Assembly (NCBI GenBank): GCA_029974035.1
Contig: JARKQG010000032.1
Span: 1-11,434, forward strand
Source of the DNA: Eubacteriales bacterium
GTDB taxonomy: Bacteria; Bacillota_A; Clostridia; Christensenellales; Aristaeellaceae
Length of the DNA stretch: 11,434 nucleotides
Reading direction: 5' to 3'
Part shown: positions 1 through 6,248 of the stretch, one piece after another
Layout: each line of letters opens with the position of its first letter
How positions within the stretch are numbered: the first letter of the stretch is position 1
The notes under the pieces: model-generated
Seen by the model: the letters and a program-made list of their open reading frames with translations, nothing else
Database searches by the model: none
Told to the model about the DNA's origin: nothing
Translations under genes and position numbers: made by a program

Positions 1-635
1 GAATTTGGCGGTGGCTCGTTTCCCAGCCGCTTCCGGTACAGTTTCACCGTCAGGTACATCGGCAGCGCGGCCCCCCAGAGCACCCAAAGCCAGCCAAAGT
101 AGACGAATACCGCCGGAACCACCAGCGGCAGCGCCACAAAAAGCGCCTGCGCCATGAGCGCCATCAGCGTCCTGGGAAGTTCCGCCGCCGCCATCAGAAA
201 GGCGTTTTTGACGTGGGTCTTCAGCGCGTTGTCGTAGCGCGCCATCAGCGGAAACAGCCACGTGGCCGCCATGAGCACCACCGCCGCCAGCGCGATGGAA
301 AACACCAGGAAAAACCGGTTGACGGGGCTGGCCACGTATACCGCGTAGTAGTAGTCCCCCGCGAGGACCAGAAGGGCGAGAAGGAGTATGCCCCAGGCGG
401 CGGTCGCCTGACGGAACGCTCCGCGAAAGTCCCGAAAGAAGGGCGCAAGCGGCATGCCCTGGTCCTCCCCGCGGGCGACGCGCATCAGCGCCGCGTACCC
501 GGCCACCCACGCCGCGCCCGCGGTGATCACCGGGACGCAGCACAGGATGACCAGAAAATTGACGAGGATCAGGTCCGCCGCCCCGCCCAGGGCGCGCTTC
601 AGCCCATCCCAGAAGACCGCGAGTCCATTTTCCAT
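1..635 (-). CDS. YesL-family (DUF624) membrane protein, 3' end cut by window edge
   Basis: The frame is open from an ATG at 635-633 to the window edge, giving 211 residues (MENGLAVFWDGLKRALGG...). Family YesL proteins are about 200-220 residues, so little is missing. Hydrophobic stretches lie near residues 20-50, 82-101, 107-131 and 158-195, fitting a four- to five-helix integral membrane protein. Typical family features are the first helix with a Cys-Cys-x-Pro segment (32-35), an FFRDFRGAFRQAT stretch after helix one (66-78) and an NAFLMAAAELPRTL stretch (144-157). YesL proteins accompany CUT1 sugar transporters and glycan-use genes in Firmicutes; their biochemical role is not established. 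The ATG overlaps the stop of the upstream permease gene by one base (TGATG). No strong Shine-Dalgarno precedes it, so translation probably depends on the upstream gene. Family call confident, function unknown. Confidence 0.85.
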   Translation of the reverse strand, partial: MENGLAVFWDGLKRALGGAADLILVNFLVILCCVPVITAGAAWVAGYAALMRVARGEDQGMPLAPFFRDFRGAFRQATAAWGILLLALLVLAGDYYYAVYVASPVNRFFLVFSIALAAVVLMAATWLFPLMARYDNALKTHVKNAFLMAAAELPRTLMALMAQALFVALPLVVPAVFVYFGWLWVLWGAALPMYLTVKLYRKRLGNEPPPN

Positions 636-1489
636 CACTCTTTGACCGAGCCCAGCGCGACACCGGCGATGATGTACTTGCTCAGGATGAAGTACACGAT
701 CAGAAGCGGCAGCACCGACATGGCCAGCGCCAGGTATACCGCGCCGTACTCCGTCTTGTAGATGTCGCCCTTCAGGAGGCTGACCATGATGGGCATGGTG
801 TATTTTTCCTTCTTGGTCAGCAGGATCATCGGCAGGAATAGGTTATTCCAACTGCTCACATAGGTGAAGATGGCCTGGGTCGCCAGCGCCGGCTTCATGA
901 TGGGCAGCACGATGCGGTTGAAGGTTTTGAATTCGCCCGCGCCGTCGATGCGCGCGGAAGCCACGATGTCCAGGCTCAGCGAGGGCAGCATGTACTGCCG
1001 CATGAAGAACACCGTCATGGGCGCGGCGATGCTGGGCAGGATCAGCGCCAGGAGGTTGTTGGTCATGCCGATGCGGTACATGAACTGGTAAAAGCCGATG
1101 GAGATCACCTGCGTGGGGATCATCATGACCGCCAGAATCATCGTAAAGAAGCTCTGGCGCAGCCGCCAGTTGTAGGCGACCAGCGCATAGGCGGTGAGGG
1201 TGGAAAAGTACACCGCGCAAACCGTCGAGCCCGTGGACACGATGAGGGAGTTGATAAAGCCCGTGGCCGGGTTAAAGATCTTGCCCGTGAGCACCTTGAG
1301 GTTATTTGCCAGGTAGCCGGAGGGGATCAGCGATATCGCGTGCTGCTGGATCTCGTAGGTGGACCGGGTGGCGTTGACCAGCATGATCCAGAAGGGCAGA
1401 AGGCTCAGGACGGACAGCAGGATGCACACGGCATAGATGACGACGTTCAGCCGGCTCCGCTTTTGGGGGGCAAGCGATTTGCTGGTCAT
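635..1489 (-). CDS. CUT1 sugar ABC transporter permease, MalG/UgpE type
   Basis: A 284-residue inner-membrane subunit of a carbohydrate importer, pairing with the preceding permease. It has an N-terminal helix at about 15-38, a periplasmic-type loop (ST-YEIQQHAISLIPSGYL), then five further hydrophobic segments (about 80-104, 113-133, 146-163, 203-222, 248-270). The cytoplasmic EAA loop that docks on the ATPase is at 177-196 (ASARIDGAG...IVLP). The family's Glu in 'EAA' is replaced by Ala (A177), while the conserved Asp-Gly (182-183) and Leu-Pro (195-196) remain. The C-terminus IIAGVALGSVKE (273-284) is typical of MalG-type subunits. The start is supported by an AAAGGAGA site about 7 nt upstream. 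The gene overlaps its upstream partner by 4 nt (ATGA), implying coupled translation. Substrate cannot be read from the sequence; the fucose-isomerase neighbour suggests a pentose or deoxyhexose sugar or glycan. Confidence 0.93.
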   Translation of the reverse strand: MTSKSLAPQKRSRLNVVIYAVCILLSVLSLLPFWIMLVNATRSTYEIQQHAISLIPSGYLANNLKVLTGKIFNPATGFINSLIVSTGSTVCAVYFSTLTAYALVAYNWRLRQSFFTMILAVMMIPTQVISIGFYQFMYRIGMTNNLLALILPSIAAPMTVFFMRQYMLPSLSLDIVASARIDGAGEFKTFNRIVLPIMKPALATQAIFTYVSSWNNLFLPMILLTKKEKYTMPIMVSLLKGDIYKTEYGAVYLALAMSVLPLLIVYFILSKYIIAGVALGSVKE

Positions 1490-2475
1490 GCCATCTTCTC
1501 CTTTCCCGCCCGGCGCGCAAGCCGCATCTGTCGGCGCAGCTGCTTTCTCATGCGCGCCTCGTAGGGGTCGCGCATCATGAAGAATACGACCGCCGAAAGC
1601 ACCGCGATGAGCACGAACATCAGCATGCTGGCGGCGGCGGCGCGGTTGTACAGATAGGCGCCGCTGAAGGCCTGGGCGTAGATGAAGACGCTGGTGGTCA
1701 TCGTTTCGTTGGCGGGCCCGCCGTTCCAGATGTAGAGCTTCGGAATGTCAAACATGTTCAGGCCGCCGATGAGGCTGGTGATCAGCGTGAACACCAGAAT
1801 CGTGCGCATGCAGGGCAGCGTGATGCGGAAAAACGTCTGCGAAGCGGTGGCGCCGTCGATGGCGGCGGATTCAAACAGCTCCGGATTGATGCCCAGCACG
1901 CCGGAAATCAGGATGATCGTGGTGTAGCCGTACCACATCCAGAACTGGATGAAGGCCACCACCAGCTTGGCCGCCCAGGGGCTGGTGGAGAAGTCAAAGG
2001 GCGCGTCCAGGATGTGCAGGGACATCAGCACATCGTTGACGGGCCCCACGGGGTAGCCAAAGATCGAGGCGTACAAGATGGCCACCGTGGCCGCGGTGAT
2101 GATGTTGGGCAGGTAGAACATCACCTTGAAGGCGCCCTGACCGCGGATGGTGCGGGCGCGGCTGGTGAACCAGGCCGTGAGCAAAAGCGCCAGGCCGATC
2201 TGGGGAATGAAATTGATGATCCAGATGACGATGGTGTTTTTGAGCGAATTTTGAAATGTCCCGTTATTGAGCACACTCGCGAAATTCGCGAATGGATCTT
2301 TCAGAAAATGGAAGCTGCGCGCCGTGACGCCCTTGAAGTCCGTAAAACCGATCACGGCGGTAAAAACCGTGGGGTACAGTGAGAAAATGAGGAACATCAG
2401 GATGAATGGTATGCTGAAGATATAGCCGTACTTGGCATAGCTGACACCCTTGACCCGCTTGCCGCCCCCATGCAT
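1486..2475 (-). CDS. CUT1 sugar ABC transporter permease, MalF/UgpA type
   Basis: A 329-residue permease subunit. It opens with the usual MalF/UgpA layout: a short charged N-terminus, a first helix at about 15-40 (YGYIFSIPFILMFLIFSLYP), then a motif region naming FTDF (44-47). Further hydrophobic segments lie at about 80-102, 116-139, 170-192, 226-240 and 282-301. The EAA loop is canonical at 202-221 (ESAAIDGAT...ITLP), with Glu202 and Gly208 present. The C-terminal 30 residues are very rich in Arg and Lys. The start ATG at 2475 follows a purine-rich GGAGGGGGGAG site, 4 nt away. The gene follows the binding-protein gene across an 85-nt gap containing a strong hairpin, and overlaps the next permease gene by 4 nt. 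No ATPase gene is adjacent; CUT1 systems of this type often share an MsmK/MsmX-like ATPase encoded elsewhere (established for the family, inferred here). Confidence 0.94.
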   Translation of the reverse strand: MHGGGKRVKGVSYAKYGYIFSIPFILMFLIFSLYPTVFTAVIGFTDFKGVTARSFHFLKDPFANFASVLNNGTFQNSLKNTIVIWIINFIPQIGLALLLTAWFTSRARTIRGQGAFKVMFYLPNIITAATVAILYASIFGYPVGPVNDVLMSLHILDAPFDFSTSPWAAKLVVAFIQFWMWYGYTTIILISGVLGINPELFESAAIDGATASQTFFRITLPCMRTILVFTLITSLIGGLNMFDIPKLYIWNGGPANETMTTSVFIYAQAFSGAYLYNRAAAASMLMFVLIAVLSAVVFFMMRDPYEARMRKQLRRQMRLARRAGKEKMA

Positions 2476-2511
2476 GGCTCTCCCCCCTCCGGTGTGGTAA
2501 AGCGTCCGATT

Positions 2512-2543
2512 GCGCGGGCGGACGGTTTCCCGTCCGCCCGCGC
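2512..2543 (-). promoter_or_regulatory. Intercistronic mRNA stem-loop between binding-protein and permease genes
   Basis: A perfect 14-bp inverted repeat (arms 2512-2525 and 2530-2543, loop TTTC) lies 17 nt after the binding-protein stop codon and 36 nt before the permease ATG. In the minus-strand transcript it is followed by AATCGGACGC rather than a U-run, so it does not look like an intrinsic terminator. Such hairpins in binding-protein operons (for example malE-malF) block 3'-to-5' decay and leave more binding-protein mRNA than permease mRNA; that role is inferred here. Confidence 0.8.
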
Positions 2544-2560
2544 GCAGTCAGGCCATGCTG

Positions 2561-3898
2561 TCAGGCGGCTTCGATGCCGAGCTGGTCGGCGACGGACTGC
2601 TTGAACGCGGCGATGGCTTCGTCGCGGCTGATGTTGCCGGCGGTGTACTGCCGGACCTGGTCGCGCCAGATGTTGTTGATGGTTTCGTCGTACTGGGTCA
2701 GGTTCTTGCCGTTGGCAAACTGGTTGGCCGGCACGAACACGTCAAACATGTTCTGGCCGCCCAGGAAGTCCAATTCGCCGTTGGACATGGCCATCACGGT
2801 GCCGGAGGCGACGGTGTCCTTGGTGCCGCCCTCGCCAAAGAGGGTGCCGTTGGCCCAGTAGTACTGCAGGCCCTTATCGTCGCTCTCGAGGGTGATCCAC
2901 TCGATCAGCTTGGCCACGGCTTCCTTATTCTCGGAGTCCTTGTTGGCCAGCACCCAGGTGCCGCCCCAGAAAAAGCCCACCGGCGGGTTGCAGACCGCCC
3001 AGTCGCCGTAGGTGCCTTCGCCGGCCTTGGTGCCGCCGGAGTTGCCGGCCATGACGTAGTTGATCAGCCAGGCGGGGCCGAAGAAGCCAAAGATCGGCTG
3101 CGCGCCGATGCCCTTCATGTCGGCATACCAGGCGTCGGTCCAGTCACGGGTGTCGTTGTGGTAGCCGTTGTCCTTGAGCTTCTTGGACAGGTCCAGGAAG
3201 GCCTCGCGGGAGGGATCGATGGTCAGCTTGCCGTCCACGATCCAGCCCTTTTCGGAGCTGTTCTCCACCGCGTGCCAGATGTCGCCGTCGCCGGAGACGA
3301 TGCCGTAGCCCTTGGCCTTCAGATCGGCCGCCGCCTCAAAGAACTTGTCCCAGCCGGGGCCGACCTTTTCGGCGATGGCGGCGGGATCGTCGGTGCCCCA
3401 GACGTCCTTGGCGATGGAGCGGCGGTAGATGAACGCGCCGCCGGTGGCCTGATAGCCCAGGCCCACCAGCTTGCCGTCCTCGGGACGGGTGCCGATGTCA
3501 ATGGTGTACTGGGCGATGTCCGCGGCCTTGGTTTCGGCCGCCACGTCGATGCCCAGGTCCTCATAGGTGGCCGCGTAGCTGGCCATGTCGCCCTGGGTGT
3601 ACTTCAGCACGAAGGCGGACTCCGCGCAGTACATGTCGGGCGCGTCCGCGCCGCCGGCCGCCAGCGCCTGGTCCAGCGCCGGCTGGTACAGGCCGTCCGT
3701 GGTGGCGATGATCGTGGCGTTGATCGTGTAACCGAAGTCCGGGTTCAGTTCAATGTACCGGTCGAGCATCTTGGGCACTTCGTCGGTAAAGGTGTAGAGA
3801 TTGATGACGCCCTTGGACTCCGCGGAGACGGAAATGCCGCCCAGCAGCATGGTCAGGGTCATCGCGAGACACAGGGTGAACGCCAAAGTCTTCTTCAT
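2561..3898 (-). CDS. Sugar ABC transporter solute-binding protein (extracellular solute-binding family 1, CUT1)
   Basis: A 445-residue secreted binding protein that captures a carbohydrate for the two permeases encoded downstream. The N-terminus is a Sec signal peptide: MKK, a hydrophobic core at 4-20, and a signal-peptidase-I type site Val-Ser-Ala at 24-26. No lipobox cysteine is present (the only early Cys, residue 10, lies inside the core), which is unusual for a Gram-positive binding protein. The mature part has the family's fold signatures: INLYTFTD near the start, a PALDQALAAGGADAPD segment (about 73-88), a YQATGGAFIYRRS hinge-region stretch and a GFFWGGTWVLANKDS stretch. Many Trp and Tyr residues suit sugar stacking. 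The start is supported by AGGAGGTG about 11 nt upstream and a strong promoter 59 nt upstream. It is the first gene of the transporter operon. Substrate unproven. Confidence 0.93.
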   Translation of the reverse strand: MKKTLAFTLCLAMTLTMLLGGISVSAESKGVINLYTFTDEVPKMLDRYIELNPDFGYTINATIIATTDGLYQPALDQALAAGGADAPDMYCAESAFVLKYTQGDMASYAATYEDLGIDVAAETKAADIAQYTIDIGTRPEDGKLVGLGYQATGGAFIYRRSIAKDVWGTDDPAAIAEKVGPGWDKFFEAAADLKAKGYGIVSGDGDIWHAVENSSEKGWIVDGKLTIDPSREAFLDLSKKLKDNGYHNDTRDWTDAWYADMKGIGAQPIFGFFGPAWLINYVMAGNSGGTKAGEGTYGDWAVCNPPVGFFWGGTWVLANKDSENKEAVAKLIEWITLESDDKGLQYYWANGTLFGEGGTKDTVASGTVMAMSNGELDFLGGQNMFDVFVPANQFANGKNLTQYDETINNIWRDQVRQYTAGNISRDEAIAAFKQSVADQLGIEAA

Positions 3899-3956
3899 TG
3901 ATCCTTAGCACCTCCTGATTTTCCACACGATTAATAAATCATGTGCATCTTCTTAA

Positions 3957-3985
3957 ATTGTAGCTGTCGAAAACGGTTTCGTCAA
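3957..3985 (-). promoter_or_regulatory. Sigma-A promoter of the transporter operon
   Basis: Read on the minus strand: -35 TTGACG (3985-3980), a 17-bp spacer and -10 TACAAT (3962-3957), each one base from consensus. An A-run lies just upstream of the -35 box. Transcription would start near 3950, leaving a leader of about 50 nt before the binding-protein ATG at 3898. The spacer is nearly filled by a palindromic operator. Confidence 0.85.
3968..3981. promoter_or_regulatory. Probable LacI-family operator inside the transporter promoter
   Basis: The plus strand reads CGAAAACGGTTTCG, an imperfect palindrome (12 of 14 positions symmetric) centred on CG, the hallmark of LacI-family operators. It sits between the -35 and -10 boxes and overlaps the -35, so a bound repressor would block RNA polymerase. 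It resembles a CcpA cre site but lacks the flanking T and A expected there, so a dedicated sugar-responsive LacI repressor is likelier. No such regulator gene is in the window. Confidence 0.7.
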
Positions 3986-4128
3986 GCCCCTTTTTTCAGC
4001 ATCTGGACGATTATTTTACGAAACTTCCGGCTCGGGCAATGCAGCTCCGGCCCGCGCCCGCGCCCCGGATTCCCCCGGTTTTCCGCCAAACCACCCCGGC
4101 CATGCGCCCAATTGCTGCAAACGACGAA

Positions 4129-4158
4129 GGCCGCCGCGCCCAAACCGGCGCGACGGCC
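4129..4158 (-). terminator. Probable transcription terminator after fucI
   Basis: A 12-bp GC-rich stem (arms 4129-4140 and 4147-4158, one G-U wobble, 6-nt loop) starts 18 nt after the fucI stop codon. In the minus-strand RNA it is followed by UUCGUCGUUU, a weak U-tract, so termination may be partial and some fucI transcripts may read into the transporter genes. Confidence 0.5.
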
Positions 4159-4170
4159 CGAAAACGTTTT
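4159..4170. promoter_or_regulatory. Candidate auxiliary operator (CGAAAACGTTTT)
   Basis: The ten bases at 4161-4170 form a perfect palindrome centred on CG. The eight bases CGAAAACG at 4159-4166 are identical to the left half and centre of the operator at 3968-3975. The site lies between the fucI stop codon and its terminator stem, about 191 bp from the promoter operator. It could be a second repressor site acting by DNA looping; AT-rich chance is an alternative. Confidence 0.35.
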
Positions 4171-4175
4171 ATGCG

Positions 4176-6002
4176 TTATTTGCGCCCGTAGAGGGGCCCG
4201 AGAACCTGGCAGGCGCGGTAGTCGGCGCCCTCGCGGTCCTTGGTGCCGAAGGCGTTCCAGGTGCTGGGCCGGAAGATCTTGCCCTCCGGCACGTTGTGCA
4301 TGTTGACCGGGATGCGCAGCATGGCGCACAGCGTGATCAGATCCGCGCCGATGTGGCCGTAGTTGAACGCGCCGTGGTTGGCGCCCCAGTTGTTCATGAC
4401 GGAGTAGACGTCGGTAAAGGCATCGGTGCCGGTGAGCCTGGGCACAAACCAGGTGGTGGGCCAGGTGGGGTCGGTGCGCTCGTCCAGCGTCTTGTGGACG
4501 TGGGCGGGCAGCTCCACAGACCAGCCCTCGGCCAGCTGCAGCACCGGGCCCAGGCCGTCCACCAGGTTCAGCCGGACCATGGTCATGGGCATGCCGCCCT
4601 TGGTGACCAGGTGGCTGGAATACCCGCCGCCGCGGAAGTAGCCCAGGTCCGCGTAGCAGAACTGGGTGGCGTCCAAACAGGCCGCCGCCTCCTCGGGCCT
4701 GATGTCCCACCAGGGTTTCATGGCGGGCTTGCCCTCGGCGTCCTTGCACTCGCCGCTGGCGTCCAGGCACACGGCGCCGGAGTTGATCAGGTGGATGACG
4801 CCGTCCTTGGCCGCGCCGTCGGGCTTCCAGCCGGTGACGCGCTCGATGGCGTCGGGGCTCCAGTAGGTGCGCACGTCGGCAAAGCCGGAGGCGGTGCAGG
4901 AGATCAGCTTGCCAAAGAGCATCGCCAGGCCGTTCAGGTGGTCGTTTTCGGTGGCCACCGGCATGGGCTCGCGGATGCCGTTCCAGTCAAAACTGGAGGA
5001 CAGGATGGACTCCAGGAAGTCGCCGTTGGGGAAGTGGTCGTTCCACTGGCGCTGGCCCTGGAAGCCGGACAAAATGGCGTTGTGGCCCACGGCCTCTTCC
5101 TCAAAGCCCAGCTCGGCCAGCCGGGGGTTGCCAATCATCATGTCGCGGGCGATCATGGTCATCTTGATGTTGGTATCCAGCGCCCATTCCTTGTACTCGG
5201 CGGTGTGCTGCTCGGCGGGGGGGTTCTTGTCCCAGCCCAGGGTGACGTTTTCCTTGACCCACTTCTTGGCCTTTTCAAACTCGACCGGGTCGTAGATGCC
5301 CTCCTCCCAGCGGCGGATAAACTCCGACGAGTCCACGGACTCGCTGCGCATGCCCAGCCACTTTTCAAGAAGCTCCGGGTTTACGATGGAGCCCGCGATG
5401 CCCATCGAGGTGCCGCCCATGGACAGGTAGCTCTTGCCCCGCATGGAGGCCACCGCCAGGCCCGCCTTGGCAAAGCGCAGCAGCTTTTCGCCCACATCGG
5501 CGGGGATCTTGCCCGAGTCCTTGCCGTCCATCACGTCGTGGCCATAGATGCCAAAGGCCGGCACGCCCTTCTGGGCGTGGGCGGCCAGCACCGCCGCCAG
5601 GTACACCGCGCCGGGGCGCTCGGTGCCGTTGAAGCCCCAGACCGCCTTGGGCGTGAGGGGATCCATGTCCATCGTTTCGGAGCCGTAACACCAGCACGGC
5701 GTGACGGTGATCGACACACCCACGTTCTCGCGGGAGAACTTGTCCGCGCAGGCGGCGGCCTCGGCCACGCGGCCGATGGTGGTGTCCGCGATCACGCACT
5801 CCACCGGAAGGCCCGAGGGATGGCGCAGGTTCTTTGTCAGAAAGTCGGCGGCAGCCCGGGCAAGGGTCATGGTCTGCTCCTCCAGGCTTTCACGCACGCC
5901 GCGGCGGCGGCCGTCGATGCAGGGACGGATGCCGATTTTGGGCAGCGCGCCCACGTAGTGGTTGACCGGTTTGTTCATCGGAAATGCGCTTGGATTGGCC
6001 AT
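4176..6002 (-). CDS. fucI: L-fucose isomerase
   Basis: Catalyses L-fucose to L-fuculose, and in many organisms D-arabinose to D-ribulose, in the cytoplasm with Mn2+. The 608-residue protein matches remembered E. coli FucI (591 residues) along its whole length: [13 protein letters not shown] (21-33), [15 protein letters not shown] (101-115), [15 protein letters not shown] (123-137), [16 protein letters not shown] (313-328), [11 protein letters not shown] (336-346), YFRGGGYSS (455-463) and NNWGANHG (537-544). The three metal ligands known for the family fall at Glu352, Asp376 and His543, so it should be active. The N-terminus is about 14 residues longer than in E. coli. The start is fixed by AGGAGGT 6 nt upstream and a promoter at 6053-6081; a second Met at residue 9 is less well placed. 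The neighbours downstream are a sugar transporter. No fuculose kinase or aldolase gene is visible. Confidence 0.97.
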   Translation of the reverse strand: MANPSAFPMNKPVNHYVGALPKIGIRPCIDGRRRGVRESLEEQTMTLARAAADFLTKNLRHPSGLPVECVIADTTIGRVAEAAACADKFSRENVGVSITVTPCWCYGSETMDMDPLTPKAVWGFNGTERPGAVYLAAVLAAHAQKGVPAFGIYGHDVMDGKDSGKIPADVGEKLLRFAKAGLAVASMRGKSYLSMGGTSMGIAGSIVNPELLEKWLGMRSESVDSSEFIRRWEEGIYDPVEFEKAKKWVKENVTLGWDKNPPAEQHTAEYKEWALDTNIKMTMIARDMMIGNPRLAELGFEEEAVGHNAILSGFQGQRQWNDHFPNGDFLESILSSSFDWNGIREPMPVATENDHLNGLAMLFGKLISCTASGFADVRTYWSPDAIERVTGWKPDGAAKDGVIHLINSGAVCLDASGECKDAEGKPAMKPWWDIRPEEAAACLDATQFCYADLGYFRGGGYSSHLVTKGGMPMTMVRLNLVDGLGPVLQLAEGWSVELPAHVHKTLDERTDPTWPTTWFVPRLTGTDAFTDVYSVMNNWGANHGAFNYGHIGADLITLCAMLRIPVNMHNVPEGKIFRPSTWNAFGTKDREGADYRACQVLGPLYGRK

Positions 6003-6020
6003 AATTCTACCTCCTGAACG

Positions 6021-6035
6021 CGCGCCGTCGGCGCG
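6021..6035 (-). promoter_or_regulatory. Short leader hairpin in the fucI 5' untranslated region
   Basis: A 6-bp all-GC stem (CGCGCC / GGCGCG, 3-nt loop) lies just upstream of the fucI ribosome binding site and near the start of the predicted transcript. It may stabilise the mRNA 5' end. It does not cover the AGGAGGT site. Confidence 0.4.
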
Positions 6036-6044
6036 TGAAATACA

Positions 6045-6069
6045 CCGCTTCTATTATATCCCAAAGCGG
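6045..6069. promoter_or_regulatory. Candidate operator flanking the fucI -10 box
   Basis: Inverted 6-mers CCGCTT (6045-6050) and AAGCGG (6064-6069) are centred on the TATAAT box of the fucI promoter, one on either side. A dimeric repressor binding both arms would occlude the promoter. The arms are short, so chance cannot be excluded. Confidence 0.35.
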
Positions 6070-6081
6070 CTGTTTTCGCAA
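6053..6081 (-). promoter_or_regulatory. Sigma-A promoter of fucI
   Basis: On the minus strand: -35 TTGCGA (6081-6076, four of six consensus bases), a 17-bp spacer and a perfect -10 TATAAT (6058-6053). Transcription would start near 6046, about 44 nt before the fucI ATG. The bases CGAAAAC next to the -35 (6078-6072) match the half-site in the transporter operator, hinting at a shared regulator. Confidence 0.8.
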
Positions 6082-6093
6082 TCGAATAATCTT

Positions 6094-6179
6094 AACCGAA
6101 CCGTGTGGAATCATTGCCTTTCCGGCGCGGTCCGCGAACTTAACACAAAACGCGCAAGGGACTAAACATGTGTTCGGTT
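6094..6179. repeat. Paired inverted 8-mers in the divergent control region
   Basis: AACCGAAC at 6094-6101 is the exact reverse complement of GTTCGGTT at 6172-6179. One copy lies 12 bp upstream of the fucI -35 box, the other 8 bp upstream of the -35 box of the plus-strand operon. The placement would suit an activator serving both promoters. An 8-bp match in about 200 bp can easily arise by chance. Confidence 0.25.
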
Positions 6180-6187
6180 TTGCGCGC

Positions 6188-6216
6188 TTTACCGCACTTT
6201 TCGGCTATGGTATAAT
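6188..6216 (+). promoter_or_regulatory. Extended -10 promoter of the epimerase-uvrA operon
   Basis: -35 TTTACC (6188-6193, four of six consensus bases), a 17-bp spacer and a perfect TATAAT (6211-6216) preceded by TGG, an extended -10 element. Transcription would start near 6223, about 26 nt before the epimerase ATG. Nothing resembling the LexA box of damage-inducible uvrA promoters was noticed here. Confidence 0.75.
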
Positions 6217-6248
6217 GGCATGGCCCAGGGTGAAAGGGAGGGACGCAC

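Noticed and set aside
2510..3901. A 463-residue open frame on the plus strand across the binding-protein gene
   Set aside because: Antisense shadow of a clear solute-binding protein; Gly/Val/Ala/Asp-rich with no recognisable domain.
3968..3981. Reading the operator as a canonical CcpA cre site
   Set aside because: Two conserved outer positions (T and A/T) do not match in either orientation; a general LacI-family operator is the safer call.
4011..4103. A 30-codon minus-strand frame between the fucI terminator and the transporter promoter
   Set aside because: No convincing ribosome binding site, Gly/Arg/Ala-rich, and placed after the terminator with no promoter of its own.
4296..6017. A 573-residue open frame on the plus strand across fucI
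   Set aside because: Antisense shadow of fucI, low-complexity composition and no ribosome binding site of its own.
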